57,355 bases of DNA, taken from assembly GCA_900404475.1 (NCBI GenBank), contig OUQQ01000176.1:4956-62310 (forward strand), written 5' to 3'. The DNA is from Spongospora subterranea (Eukaryota; Endomyxa; Phytomyxea; Plasmodiophorida; Plasmodiophoridae). Made by a program: the position numbers and the translations under genes. Under the pieces are notes generated by a model. It was given only the letters and a program-made list of their open reading frames with translations, ran no database searches and was not told the DNA's origin. Below are positions 38,301 to 48,463 of the stretch, piece after piece. The first letter of the stretch is position 1; every line of letters starts with the position of its first letter.

Positions 38301-41017
38301 CAACTCAATTATGATCCAGTTTCAATGCTGTCTAACCAAACATTAACTGATTCACTGATGATGTCTGTGGCCTACTCTCGAGACCTTCAAAACATGTCGC
38401 TCTTGAGTATATCTGCAAATCCGCAAGTTGTTTCTTCTCTGATACAAATGATGACAACTGTTTCTGAGCGTTTATTCGATATATCTGGGCCAATGACTGC
38501 CCAATCAAATGAATTATCTTCCCTTTTTTCTACACTCAAGCTTTTTGTTCCTTATGTCTCTTGCATTTGCCTATTGATTCTTACGCTGTTTGCTCTGCGA
38601 CCGTCACTAATTGGTTCTCTCAATGGCAAGGATCAAGTGTTTATGAAACTATTTACGATATCGCGGGCTTGTTTGTTATCGATTATTCAGCCGTGCCTGA
38701 TACGACTGAGTTTATTTACTGCAAAAGGGGATCTAGTGATGGCGTCGCCCAACGAGCATGCCTTCGCAACGGACGACATATCCCCACACACCGCTGAAGC
38801 TAGAGGTCACCACTCTAGTCGTACAGCTGTCATGGAACATCGAAGGCACCCTCTGCATTGGCAAGGAACGCTATCCAGCAAAACGAACCGCAACAAGGTT
38901 AGAAGATATCAGCAACTAGGTCAGGGAGTTCTGATTATGGTTGGGGTGTATTCTGGAATCGTCGCTATGGCGCTGATTATGACTGATGACATATTAAGCC
39001 CCGCGTATTGGTTCCCAAATGAAATGAATTGGACTCGATATGAGGTTTGCCCAGCGCTCTGACTAATCGCCAAATGCCCTATTTTTATTCGTTTATTAGG
39101 AATATCTCATTCGACGGTCAGTGCTGACGCTTCAGCAAGTAGTGGTCAACGAAACAATGATAGCAACTCCTCAAATGCTGCTCAACCTGATTAACCAAAC
39201 TTCTGAGCATATGAACTATCTGATGTATGGGAATACTGGCCTAGGCCTTCCCACAAAACTGATGACGGAATCGAGCCAATATTTTCAATTACAATTTACA
39301 TCAACGTAGGATAGAAATTTTTGAGGCTACGCTGTTCTCTTTAGCATGCGACTAATCTCGCCTCTGAATAGTTGTAAACTGGAATCCATGAGATTGGTTA
39401 CGGATTGTCAAACATTCCGATCCGGAGTGGCGAATAACGGATTGCATGCTATTTTGATGGATCTTCTGTCTCTGGAACGGCAGGTATTAACTATATTCAC
39501 ATCTGGTTCGATGCGCGCCTCCGAAATTCTCGTGTCTCAACCATTCCGTGATTCAATTCGCCTTGAATGGGAGTTCCTTCGACCTGCCGTTCTGGAATTG
39601 GTGGATATTGTTGAGTCGGATATCGCATCAACATTTAATCTCGCTAATATTCTTGACATAGTATTCACCGTTGTTTTTCTATCGATTAACGTTGCAATGT
39701 ATATGATCTTGGTCAAACCCGTCTTGACTGCAGTCGCCAGGGAATTTGCTGAGGCGCGGGACCTATTTCATACAATACCTGCGCGAGCGTTCTTGGCGAC
39801 ATCATACAATGCCTCCGTCGGCAGCCATCACGGTAGCGATGATGATGACAATCCCAGTGAAAGCTCCGAATTCGACGATCGGGACACGCACGCTGCTGCT
39901 GTACACCAGGCTAATCGAAAACGTCGTCTACTTCGCATTCGTCGTCAGCGGCGTCTGCCGTTCCATCGTGTTTATGGATGTTTTCGGAAATATCGCGCAT
40001 TTGCTTGCATCGCATCAATACTGGTTGTGTTAATAATATGGCTGCAGTTCTGGCCATATGCAGCTGATTACGCCACAGCCGATGGTTATTCATCGCTTTT
40101 AATCAGTATCGGATCCTTTTTCTCTGGTGTCACCCCAGTCGACCCAGGCATTCTTTCGTGTTTTTTAGCCAATGTGGATTCGATCGTTTTTCGAAACACT
40201 ATCCTAGTCGTGCAAACTGTTGCAGCATTGTCTGCGTCTTTATTCATCATTTTGTCAGGACGATGTGTTGACTGGACAGTTTGCAACTACAGCACCGTAG
40301 GTGGAATGTTTGGTACTGCATTAGGATTATGGTTGTTTCCTAAATCGCTCGTTGACAATGAGGTCATTGCCGTGATCTCAGCCGCAATGATGTTAGGTTT
40401 TGCCAGCTCCATTGCTCTTACTCGTTTAATGTTGAGTTTTACTCGATCCGTTGAGCCGATTACCTCCGACTTGCGGTGTCGCTTCGATATCGTTGTTTTT
40501 GGTTTTTGTGGCGGTTTGATATCGTCAGTAAATGGGACCGGAACTGGGACGTTCGTTTTTGGCATGATCACTCTCTTCTTCACGTTAGAACCCCAAATTG
40601 TACTCTCGACGTCCATCCTTGTATGAATGATTGGCTTCTTCATACTTTGGTCCTAACTTCTTTGAATGTGTGCAGGTATCTGCTCTCAACGGCCTTGTTG
40701 TCATCGCTTGCCATTTCATCTACAATCTACAATTAGAGGCGACTATGCTAACCACGACATCAATGATGCCGTCGATAGTGTTAATGTCCATTGGAGCTAC
40801 TCTTCCTTATAATTTCGCCACGTTCTTTACTTTAGCTTTGTTGAAATTTATCGGTGTTATATTAATAACCTGGGATGGTTACTATGCGTGTTTCTTTGTT
40901 GGGGCTGCATTTCTTGCAGCTTGGACCGCTACCGGTTTTGCAATTGGCGTCGCGGGGATTATCCAATTCTCCAGTAATAGCGAATATGCTAAGCAAGATC
41001 AAGATCCAGGCGAATAA
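35308..41017 (+). CDS. TmcB/TmcC-like PAS membrane protein fused to TauE/SafE permease
   Basis: Five exons (35308-36487, 36544-39044, 39100-39305, 39345-40620, 40676-41017) sum to 5,505 nt, 1,834 residues. Residues 1-370 are multi-helix membrane and match the N-terminal module of TmcB/TmcC-like proteins of protists and zoosporic fungi (VIECLQLIAFLL...WNPQ). Then a cytosolic helical linker, a PAS domain (about 545-660: EILAVNDGARALFG, GKNISVIVPEPISHLH) and a second PAS-like domain (about 660-760). TM helices follow near 877-898, 1058-1080, 1188-1207 and 1396-1420, ending with the family's VAREFAEARDLFHTIP. A His/Asp-rich loop leads into a TauE/SafE-type permease (about 1518-1834) with two half-repeats: SIGSFFSGVTPVDPG and GGLISSVNGTGTGTFVFG. 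The fusion lies within one continuous exon. Substrate unknown; TauE/SafE proteins export sulfite or organosulfur anions. Confidence 0.85.
36488..36543 (+). other. intron 1 of the TmcB-TauE fusion gene
   Basis: GTATGT donor, CTAAT branch 25 bases before the TAG acceptor, 56 bp, phase 1. It joins IPFL to AYSDLSNATKCHPLLD. A good example of the intron type used throughout the window. Confidence 0.8.
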
Positions 41018-41087
41018 TATGCAACAGTTCGATATCTTAGGCGTTTTTGAAAAGGGCGATTCCGCTTAATACGATTTAATTATAAAA

Positions 41088-42248
41088 TTACTTGCGCTGT
41101 AAGATACTGGCGCCATATTCCTCGAATTCGGCTTTTGAAATCCAGAACTCATCCCTTTCCTTCATAATATCGGCTAAAACAGATCCACCCAGAAACACCA
41201 TGTGTTTGCGACGAGGAGGGTCCTCGATTCGTAATTTGAATTTTGACAATCGGGATTCGTCCCCTCCGAGGACGTCGTTCAGATACCGAGTTTTGATCTC
41301 CTTCTCCAAACGTGTCGGTAGACCAGGATACATGGTTGACCCGCCAGACAGTACGATGTGCTTGTAGAAGTCTTGCCTGAGATCGATGTCGGCAGCGTTG
41401 ATCGTATCGAAGAGCATATCTGCGATACCGGGACTCTCGACATCGATCAGGGAAGGTCGGAAGAGCACCTCAGGTGCTTGATACCTTTCTTGGCCCAGGG
41501 TTATGACACGTCCATCTGGCAGCTCATAAGTCTGCACTAATGAAGTTGTTTCTAGCGCTAGTTTTTTTTCGACTTCTAGATCGTATCCAACAAAGCAGCA
41601 TGCCTCCTTGATTTGTCTGACCGTTTCGAAATCCGCCGAGCGATTGAGATTGTATCCGCGCAACTGCAGTAGTTTGATCAGGTACCGGGTCATATGTCGT
41701 CCAGCGACATCCAGACGGCGTATTAGGTTGGCAGGACAGACGCCATCGTATACAGGGACGATATGTGTGACACCGTCACCGGAATCAACGACAACACCGG
41801 TCAACAGCCCTTGGGCATAGAGCACCAACACTGCTTGGATCGAGACTTTGGTTGCGGCGAACCCATACGATTCGAACATGTACTGAAGGAACAGTTCCCG
41901 ATTGGCTTTGGGATTAAGAGGGGGCTCAGTTAGCATGATCTTGTGATTGGACGGATCAATCTGTAGTCGCTCGTAGAATGTGTAATCCCATACGTGCTGC
42001 ATATCTTCCCAATTCCTCACTATTCCATTCTCCACCGGATAGGTGCATTCAAGCATGTGGCGAAGCGCTGCGGCTTCGTCCCCACACATGATGTCCTTGA
42101 TCTCGTTGGTCGATACGGATTCCTCATATCGCAACAGCGGTCGCCCAACCATCGACGGAAACACGACCTTCGGGAAATTGGATCCGGCGAACCCCGCCTT
42201 GACAAACCCGGTCCCATTATCGCAAACAACAGGTGTCGATAGCGCCAT
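41088..42248 (-). CDS. ARP2: ARP2, actin-related protein 2
   Basis: Subunit of the seven-protein Arp2/3 complex that nucleates branched actin. The frame is intronless, 386 residues, the normal length. Actin-fold nucleotide-binding text is intact: [19 protein letters not shown] (phosphate loop 1), [15 protein letters not shown] (phosphate loop 2), [19 protein letters not shown] (adenosine motif). ARP2-specific wording includes [47 protein letters not shown]. It lacks introns while its neighbours are full of them. Convergent with the TmcB-TauE gene (70 bp apart). Confidence 0.96.
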   Translation of the reverse strand: MALSTPVVCDNGTGFVKAGFAGSNFPKVVFPSMVGRPLLRYEESVSTNEIKDIMCGDEAAALRHMLECTYPVENGIVRNWEDMQHVWDYTFYERLQIDPSNHKIMLTEPPLNPKANRELFLQYMFESYGFAATKVSIQAVLVLYAQGLLTGVVVDSGDGVTHIVPVYDGVCPANLIRRLDVAGRHMTRYLIKLLQLRGYNLNRSADFETVRQIKEACCFVGYDLEVEKKLALETTSLVQTYELPDGRVITLGQERYQAPEVLFRPSLIDVESPGIADMLFDTINAADIDLRQDFYKHIVLSGGSTMYPGLPTRLEKEIKTRYLNDVLGGDESRLSKFKLRIEDPPRRKHMVFLGGSVLADIMKERDEFWISKAEFEEYGASILQRK

Positions 42249-42423
42249 GGCGGTGACGGTGTGATGAAGTTAAGAGAGAGAAAGTGGGAAACATAACTTT
42301 TAACTCGGGGCCTGTCCTCATGTAGATACACTATCACTGTATATTCGCACTGGACTCGCCGATCTCTATCGTTTTCGTTGTCGCCAACGGGGGCCGTGAA
42401 AGATAGAGATTTCGACGTCTGGC

Positions 42424-42873
42424 ATGGGCGTATTTCTGCTCGTAGAATTACTTGTGTTTTTTTCTTGGCATATTATCCCGCTGTGTCTCGCCTCACTCAT
42501 TCCTCGAGAAACGGGCTGCGATAACTCTGCCCAAAATACCAGCAATAGCGCCTCCGTAAAACCGTCAATACTTAACAAAGCTGTTCCAATCTTGAGAGAT
42601 TTTTTTGGTCATGATGCAACACAGTATAGGGCGATGCGCAAAATCGCTCGCTAATTTCTGAGGACAGAGGTCATTCTCGCCACATCCCAAGACAACCTTC
42701 CGGTGGCGCAAGACGAGCAATGGACCGATTTACTTCCGGCCTCAAGTAAAAGGTCGCCGACATCAAACGATGCAAATTCGAGATCCTTTAGCGGATTCGT
42801 TTCCAGAAGGTTCGCTCAACACCACTCGCCCATCATGAAACTGAGTACCAAATCTCTACTGTCGTCGTGGTGA
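42424..42873 (+). CDS. small single-pass membrane protein, unknown
   Basis: Two exons (42424-42623, 42663-42873) joined across a 39-bp intron containing CTAAT give 136 residues. The N-terminal hydrophobic segment GVFLLVELLVFFSWHIIPL looks like a signal anchor; the rest is polar and Ser-rich (QDEQWTDLLPASSKRSP). No family recognised. Divergent from ARP2. Confidence 0.45.
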
Positions 42874-43047
42874 TCAGGTAATTGGCGGTAGGGCCACAGC
42901 CGATGGAATCCTTCCGAATATTGCTGGGAACACTCTGTAGACATTAAAAAAAAAGTACAATCGGTTGAGCCAAAAAGCAGAAATAATGTTTCGCCAAAGT
43001 TTGCCAATGGGTTGGCGCCATCTTCTTTTATTTAGTCACGACGCTGA
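42874..43047. other. intergenic
   Basis: Spacer between convergent small genes; nothing recognised. Confidence 0.4.
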
Positions 43048-43389
43048 TCAACGACGAGATTGATGGGCGTTAGGATCCCGACCCCATTTGCTCTTAACTC
43101 CTTTCTCTGGCGCCGACGGGGGAACATGTGACAACGACTTCGTCTGAGCAACCGACGCCCTAATCCAATCCGTCAAAACCCATTCCACGATCACGCCCCG
43201 CCACGTATTAAGCGCATCGGGACGATCTCACCTTGAAATATCGCCCATGGCGAATATATTACTGCGATATCTGGCGCCCAAAACCCCACCGGCAATCATG
43301 CAGAATATCGTCAGCATGCCTAACCCGCCCCAGGAATTCCACTTGAACGCGTTCTCATGGAGGTTTTTATGCTCTATTTGATCGCCCAT
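43048..43389 (-). CDS. small membrane protein, unknown
   Basis: Two exons (43389-43232 and 43159-43048) around a 72-bp intron (GTGAGA...TTAG) give 89 residues: MGDQIEHKNLHENAFKW, a hydrophobic helix (GLGMLTIFCMIAGGVLGARY), and a basic tail (KGVKSKWGRDPNAHQSRR). The size and single N-terminal helix would suit a mitochondrial inner-membrane accessory protein, but I recognise no family. It lies between two other small membrane-protein genes. Confidence 0.5.
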
Positions 43390-43510
43390 CACTATTGATC
43401 GCCTCTAATACAACAATGATCGCAGATCGCTGAATTTATAGCCGCACGCACCAATCTGCAACTACCTGATCAAAACGACGAAACACGACGAATGGCATTA
43501 TTTGTTTATT

Positions 43511-43714
43511 TTATGCAGGAGAGTCTGAGCACAATCCGATTCTTGTGTTCGGAAAGCAGACGATGAATAGGGCGTGGATAATGCCCGGGACGAAAAACAA
43601 AATCGTCAAAATGACCGAGATGAGGAATTGACAGCTGATGCCACGCTCGATGAAGACGGCAACGGGCGGGAGGAGGAAGGCGAATATCAGAGAGATGATG
43701 CCGATCTGACCCAT
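43511..43714 (-). CDS. PMP3: PMP3 / UPF0057 small hydrophobic membrane protein
   Basis: 67-residue proteolipid with two TM helices. Conserved core LLPPVAVFIERG, then FLISVILTILFFVPGIIHALF, is the Pmp3 (stress-induced hydrophobic peptide) signature. In yeast and plants such proteins sit in the plasma membrane and influence membrane potential and salt tolerance. Family length 52-75, so it is complete. Single exon. Confidence 0.94.
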   Translation of the reverse strand: MGQIGIISLIFAFLLPPVAVFIERGISCQFLISVILTILFFVPGIIHALFIVCFPNTRIGLCSDSPA

Positions 43715-43885
43715 CGTCGGTGAGCAGCTGTTCCTAGACCTCGACGAGCCGTTGATGAATAATTTGCGACCGAAATAGTGTTGTGATGAATATAGGGTGT
43801 TCGCGTCCCTGGAAGTTCGAGATTGCTCCAGAAATGCAAATATCCATCCGACGTGTGACTCAACCGATGACTCAACCGGTCTCCG

Positions 43886-45253
43886 TCAATACCGATATCT
43901 GTGTCGAAACGGGCGTGGACCTTGGTGCTGAGCTCTGAATATGAACGCCGATTTCCAGTCGGAAACGGGCTGGTTATCATACCCATGACGCTTTCGATAA
44001 AGATCCTGCGATTGTCGAGTTAGTGGCGGGTTCCGTAGTGAAATCGAGCGGAGAGCAAACGAGAGTACCTTCCACAGAATCGGATGGGCGCCGATCTGGC
44101 CGAGATACGGGTTGACACAGCGAATATTGGATAGATCCTTGTACGAAAGGAACGAGAGGCACATCAGCAACAGAGGCGGCGATAGATAGAGGCTGTCGGC
44201 ATCCATCACCGGTTTCCACAACACCTTGCAGATAGAATTCGTTATTGTCAAAATGAGCCCTGAAAGCACATGAACGTTCTCGGTTGTCGCACGATTCAAT
44301 CGTGTACCTGGTAGGTTTTTGAGCTGGAGATGATCGCTGGCTGTGTATGATCGGATCGACAGCTTGACGGTCGACTTGCGAATTTCCAGACATAGGTCCG
44401 ACGACGATCTCGTCGATTCGGCAGTGACGATGATCTTATCGGCGGATGGAAACGGGAGACACATCAGCAGAATATCCTCGACGTTGGTCCGCGGATTCTG
44501 CTCCCCAACCGAATACCCGAACCGGAACAGATTCCCGTTGGACGCCCAATGCGCCGGCAGCGCCACCGGTGAATCACATGGCGTATCGGCGTTGTTGGCC
44601 CATAACAACCTCAGGCCATTGTTGACCATAATGCAGTGAATCCCTGCACAAACCAACTGAATCGGGTCTTGGCAGTTCGGGCGAAGTTCGTCCAGCGTCC
44701 GCTGTAGAGCGAGCGCGTCGCCTGTGAGCGCGACCAGACGATTCCAGCGATCGCGCACCGGCGCTATGATCCCGCTGCCGACCAGGTCGCGCAGGTGGTC
44801 GGTGCCGAGAAGGCGAGTGGCGGCCACCAGACAGACATCGACATGGCGATACGGGAACTGCAGTGTGAATATGTTTCGATCCGACGCAATCCGGGCATGG
44901 GCGATGATCGTGAGATTCACGCTGATGATGTGCAGGTCGAACGTGAATTCGGGGCGATCGGATCGATAACGGAACGAGTGCTGGGCGACGGAAGCACCAG
45001 CTGGGAGGCGAAACGATTCCGCCAGATATTCTGTGGGCAATGGCGTCATAAACATGCTGGGCATGCGATGGCGCAAAATGGACAGTTCAAGCACACCCTG
45101 ATTATCGAATTCGGTGCAGACGAACCCGGATTGCAGCAGGATCTGGTGGATTAGCCAGGTGACCAGCTCGAACGGATTGCTCAACGACGCGATCACGTTC
45201 TCGGAACCAAACAGGCGCGTCAGCAAACGACTGTCGTCTGTTGGGCTGTTCAT
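43886..45253 (-). CDS. F-box protein, FBXO7-like (PI31-type N domain)
   Basis: 441-residue frame (from the Met at 45274; I favour the downstream MNSPTDD at 45253, which avoids overlap with the divergent gene). A 63-bp intron (44006-44068, GTACTC...CGCAG with CACTAAC) separates the F-box from its tail. N-terminal half (SNPFELVTWLIHQILLQSG...) resembles the FP/PI31 proteasome-regulator domain; the F-box is SPPLLLMCLSFLSYKDLSNI then RCVNPYLGQIGAHPILWK, continued after the intron as DLYRKRHGYDNQPVSDWKSAF, as in FBXO7 (SCF substrate adaptor). The F-box is clear, the FBXO7 orthology likely but not proven. Confidence 0.72.
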   Translation of the reverse strand: MNSPTDDSRLLTRLFGSENVIASLSNPFELVTWLIHQILLQSGFVCTEFDNQGVLELSILRHRMPSMFMTPLPTEYLAESFRLPAGASVAQHSFRYRSDRPEFTFDLHIISVNLTIIAHARIASDRNIFTLQFPYRHVDVCLVAATRLLGTDHLRDLVGSGIIAPVRDRWNRLVALTGDALALQRTLDELRPNCQDPIQLVCAGIHCIMVNNGLRLLWANNADTPCDSPVALPAHWASNGNLFRFGYSVGEQNPRTNVEDILLMCLPFPSADKIIVTAESTRSSSDLCLEIRKSTVKLSIRSYTASDHLQLKNLPGTRLNRATTENVHVLSGLILTITNSICKVLWKPVMDADSLYLSPPLLLMCLSFLSYKDLSNIRCVNPYLGQIGAHPILWKVLSFALRSISLRNPPLTRQSQDLYRKRHGYDNQPVSDWKSAFIFRAQHQGPRPFRHRYRY

Positions 45254-45261
45254 CGCTGACG

Positions 45262-45622
45262 ATGGCGCCATCAAATGACCCTTTAGTGTTCACACGAACC
45301 ACGGAATATTTCCCGCCGAATCAATTGAACGCCCGTGGCCACATTCTGTTCGGGAATGGCCTGTGGTCAAAGATCATGGAACCAAATGCGAAATTCATCG
45401 GCTCCTGCGAGAAAGTCACATTGAACGCTGATCGAAAGGGTGAATGACAAAACGACTGTCATAAAGCGTGCTGTTTTATCAAAAGGAACATGTATTCGAG
45501 CATTTCTTGAGAAAACTCCATCTGAGGTTGGCCAATTCACCACATCAGCGCCGATCCCCCCGTCAAACAATCTGGGAGGGCGAATGTATTTCATTCAGAG
45601 AGTGTATTTCACTCAGAAATAA
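45262..45622 (+). CDS. unidentified protein, 3' part disrupted by duplication
   Basis: Exon 45262-45439 (MAPSNDPLVFTRTTEYFPPN...ADRKG) and, after a 46-bp intron (45440-45485), exon from 45486 (TCIRAFLEKTPSEVGQF) read well. After 45590 the frame runs into a stop at 45622, but a nearly identical segment (45637-45716) with two extra Cs in the C run continues openly as WEGEISPEYVDSN...APTVINNT and VVEIRFDRIMFDNKVVDRINK into the region before the N at 46095. Either the gene is broken by a short tandem duplication or the assembly is wrong here. Family unknown. Its ATG lies 8-12 bp from that of the F-box gene on the other strand. Confidence 0.5.
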
Positions 45623-45716
45623 GTCCAGAATATGTTGACCAATTCACCCCATCAGCGCCGATCCCCCCCCGTCAAACAATCTGGGAGGGCGAAATAAGTC
45701 CAGAATATGTTGACTC
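45537..45716. repeat. short tandem duplication around a C run
   Basis: The segment AATTCACC...AATCTGGGAGGGCGAA occurs at 45532-45584 and again at 45640-45692. The C run is 6 long in the first copy and 8 in the second, and TAAGTCCAGAATATGTTGAC also repeats. Confidence 0.8.
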
Positions 45717-45819
45717 GAACACTCCCTTTGCCCCAACTGTCATCAATAATACGATGGGCCCCGCGTCCATCTCGATCACGCTAATCACCCGCCAAAAACG
45801 ATCAACCGGCGATAGCGTC

Positions 45820-46375
45820 GTTGAAATTCGATTCGACCGCATTATGTTCGACAATAAAGTTGTCGACAGAATCAATAAAGTACGATTGTGTATGTTGTCA
45901 ATCATTGCGACCGCCCGGTCCCGTTTTTCTCAGACAGGTCGTCAGCGCCCCCGCCAACCCGTACCGTACTGGCCCGCGCGCGTCCCCGTCCCTGAGACAA
46001 CAAGCGCCGTCTCTCCGAGATGCCGTCCCTTTGGCGACAACAACCCCTGTCATCGTCACGACGAGTCCGGCCGGAGTTTCCCTAACACCCATTGNGTTGA
46101 AATTCGATTCGACCGCATTATGTTCGACAATAAAGTTGTCGACAGAATCAATAAAGTACGATTGTGTATGTTGTCAATCATTGCGACCGCCCGGTCCCGT
46201 TTTTCTCAGACAGGTCGTCAGCGCCCCCGCCCCGCCAACCCGTACCGTACTGGCCCGCGCGCGTCCCCGTCCCTGAGACAACAAGCGCCGTCTCTCCGAG
46301 ATGCCGTCCCTTTGGCGACAACAACCCCTGTCATCGTCACGACGAGTCCGGCCGGAGTTTCCCTAACACCCATTG
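45820..46375. repeat. 275/280-bp duplicate flanking a single N
   Basis: 45820-46094 and 46096-46375 are the same sequence except for a 5-bp insertion in a CCCCG stretch of the second. The N at 46095 marks an assembly join. Confidence 0.85.
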
Positions 46376-46522
46376 GCCGATTCGATGACAATGATCTGAG
46401 ATGATGTCGTTCGACACCGTCTGTTAGAACAGCACAGCTCGGTTCCGAACCCAGTCGGTAGAAAACGTCTGGACACGGGCCAGCTGCCGCCGCCGCCGCC
46501 GCGAACCTGGCCCCATTCGACG

Positions 46523-47503
46523 ATGATGGGGGACGACAACGGCAGTGTGTTCGAGCAAGAGGTGATGGTGCTGTCGTCCATATATGGTGAAGCCAACCAA
46601 ATGATCCATCATATCATGGGGTCGTCAGATGGCGCCAGCGAATCGCGGCTAATCGCGCTCTGGTTTAGGGGATGAATTCAGTGATCTCAACGCGAATCGT
46701 TATGAAATCCTGATCAATTACGACATGTCCTTGATATTTTGGCCATCCGGTTCATCAGTCTCGTACACATCGCCACCCTTATTCAGGTACTGGGACACAC
46801 GCACCGCGTCAGCCTCGTTCGACAGCTGACAATCGCCGCTGGAAAATGGCGCCATTAGGCTGGAATTGCGCCCGAAGCGGTCATGGCGCTCGCGGGCCGC
46901 ACTTCACGCTGTCCAGGAAAGGATGGGCGCCATGTTCAGGGCGGGCGAACCTGTTATACACGATTGGGTCGAATACCTCCGATCGCTGCCCAGCGTAAGA
47001 TCACGATTTCTATTATCGAAAACATTGTGAAATAATCGTCGTTTGTGGGCCAGGATTATATCGAACAGGAACAGGGCGTGATCGCGACCGCGAACACGTT
47101 GGTCAGTGATGATGGTGCAGTTCCTGAGATCCACCACGGCGCAACTGTTGTTGAGCGAAAATCGCGATTCGTTGCGCACGTTGCCCGGGTCGCCAATCTC
47201 GAACAAGTCGATCGGGTCCTAAGACAGCTGAAGAGCGATGCGAAGATTGCTCAGGCGACCCATAACATCATGGCATACAGGGTCGGGGGCCACGAGAACC
47301 GCGACGACGACGGTGAAGGTGCGGCGGGCGACACACTATTATACCTTCTACAGCGAATGGGGATCACCAACACGGTCGTGGTCGTATCCCGATGGTTCGG
47401 CGGCGTTAAACTCGGGCCGGATCGGTTCAGGATCATCGCCAAAGTCGCCAAGGATCTTCTCGACGCGCTCAACTGGCAATCATCTCCAGCACCGCTCACC
47501 TGA
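46523..47503 (+). CDS. YIH1: IMPACT/YIH1 family (RWD + UPF0029)
   Basis: Regulator of the GCN1-GCN2 amino-acid-starvation kinase pathway; the yeast homologue also binds monomeric actin. Four exons (46523-46586, 46669-46786, 46859-46994, 47054-47503) give 255 residues against 258 in yeast Yih1. RWD domain: EVMVLSSIYGDEFSDLNAN...YTSPPLFRLELR...GEPVIHDWVEYLRS. UPF0029 ancient domain: ERKSRFVAHVARV, ATHNIMAYR, DDDGEGAAGDTLLYLL, TNTVVVVSRWFGGVKLGPDRF. All conserved blocks are intact after splicing. The C terminus is normal. GC-richer than genes left of 35 kb. Confidence 0.9.
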
Positions 47504-48463
47504 CGTAGATGCTCATGCCCCATTCGAAAAATCAGCTCCAAACGCGTTGCGTTTCGTGGACACGAGTCGACACTGTGCGACTTCATAATCGCTCACAGTA
47601 AATCAACAACAAAACAACGGACACATCTTTCCAGCATTACTATACGCTGCATTTTTCGGCACGATAACGAACTTGCTCACGGGAAATATGACGTCCATAA
47701 TAATCGTGTGAAACCTACGAAGCGAGTTAGAGAATAACGACAAGTAGAAGTTGAAGGCGTTGAAAAATTCTTATCTAGCTCTGGCGTGGAACATTTCCAC
47801 GAACGACGGCGCAGCTTTGCATTTTCTGTGCTCGATTCGAACAATGTTAGATTATGGAATTTCCCGCAAAGGTCGGGGAGGATCAGATGACAACGTCGAG
47901 GGAGAATCGCGAGCGTAAATCCGATTGCCGTTGACATCGAGCAGAGTGCCTGGCAATGCGCCATCGGACCTACTCTCGCAATCCCTCTCTCGACATTGAC
48001 TGACAAACGGTCTCCCTCGCCTTCGTGAACGATGCTCCAGCTGAACATGCATTCCCCGATCTGGGGTGTTGGGCACACAACAACCTCAGTCAAATAATGC
48101 GAGAACCGGGACGTTGTCGAAATATGACGACAACGTCGGCCTTCACGTCGTCCTGATACCTTAACCGGATCGACATCCCCAGAACGTTTCGAATCTCCCA
48201 AGAAATTTCAACATTTTTTTTGCAAACACCAGCTCGAGAGCGCTCGATCCGAGCTTTGCAGAACAGCTGACAGAAATTCTGCTCTGCGTCGCCCATGACC
48301 TGGCGATAAAAAAACCGGGTGATTCATGTTACACACACACACCACAGCCCGTCCGCCACGGACCTTTTGGAAATGCGCACGATTTGAAATGTTTTCGGTC
48401 TGGTTGTCAGTAGCTTATAAAGGGAGCCACGGAAAGTAGAGCTGGTGTTGGGTCTTTCGCTCA
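47504..48463. other. unresolved region; possible minus-strand gene
   Basis: On the minus strand, 48296-48090 begins with a plausible MGDAEQNFCQLFCKARIERS and later frames (IGECMFSWSIVHEGEGDRLS, about 48060-48000) look protein-like, suggesting an intron-containing gene reading leftwards to about 47700. I could not find splice joins that give a recognisable family, so I do not call a CDS. Confidence 0.3.

Noticed and set aside
41994..42337. Frames on the plus strand and alternative minus frame over ARP2
   Set aside because: Shadows of the intact ARP2 reading frame.
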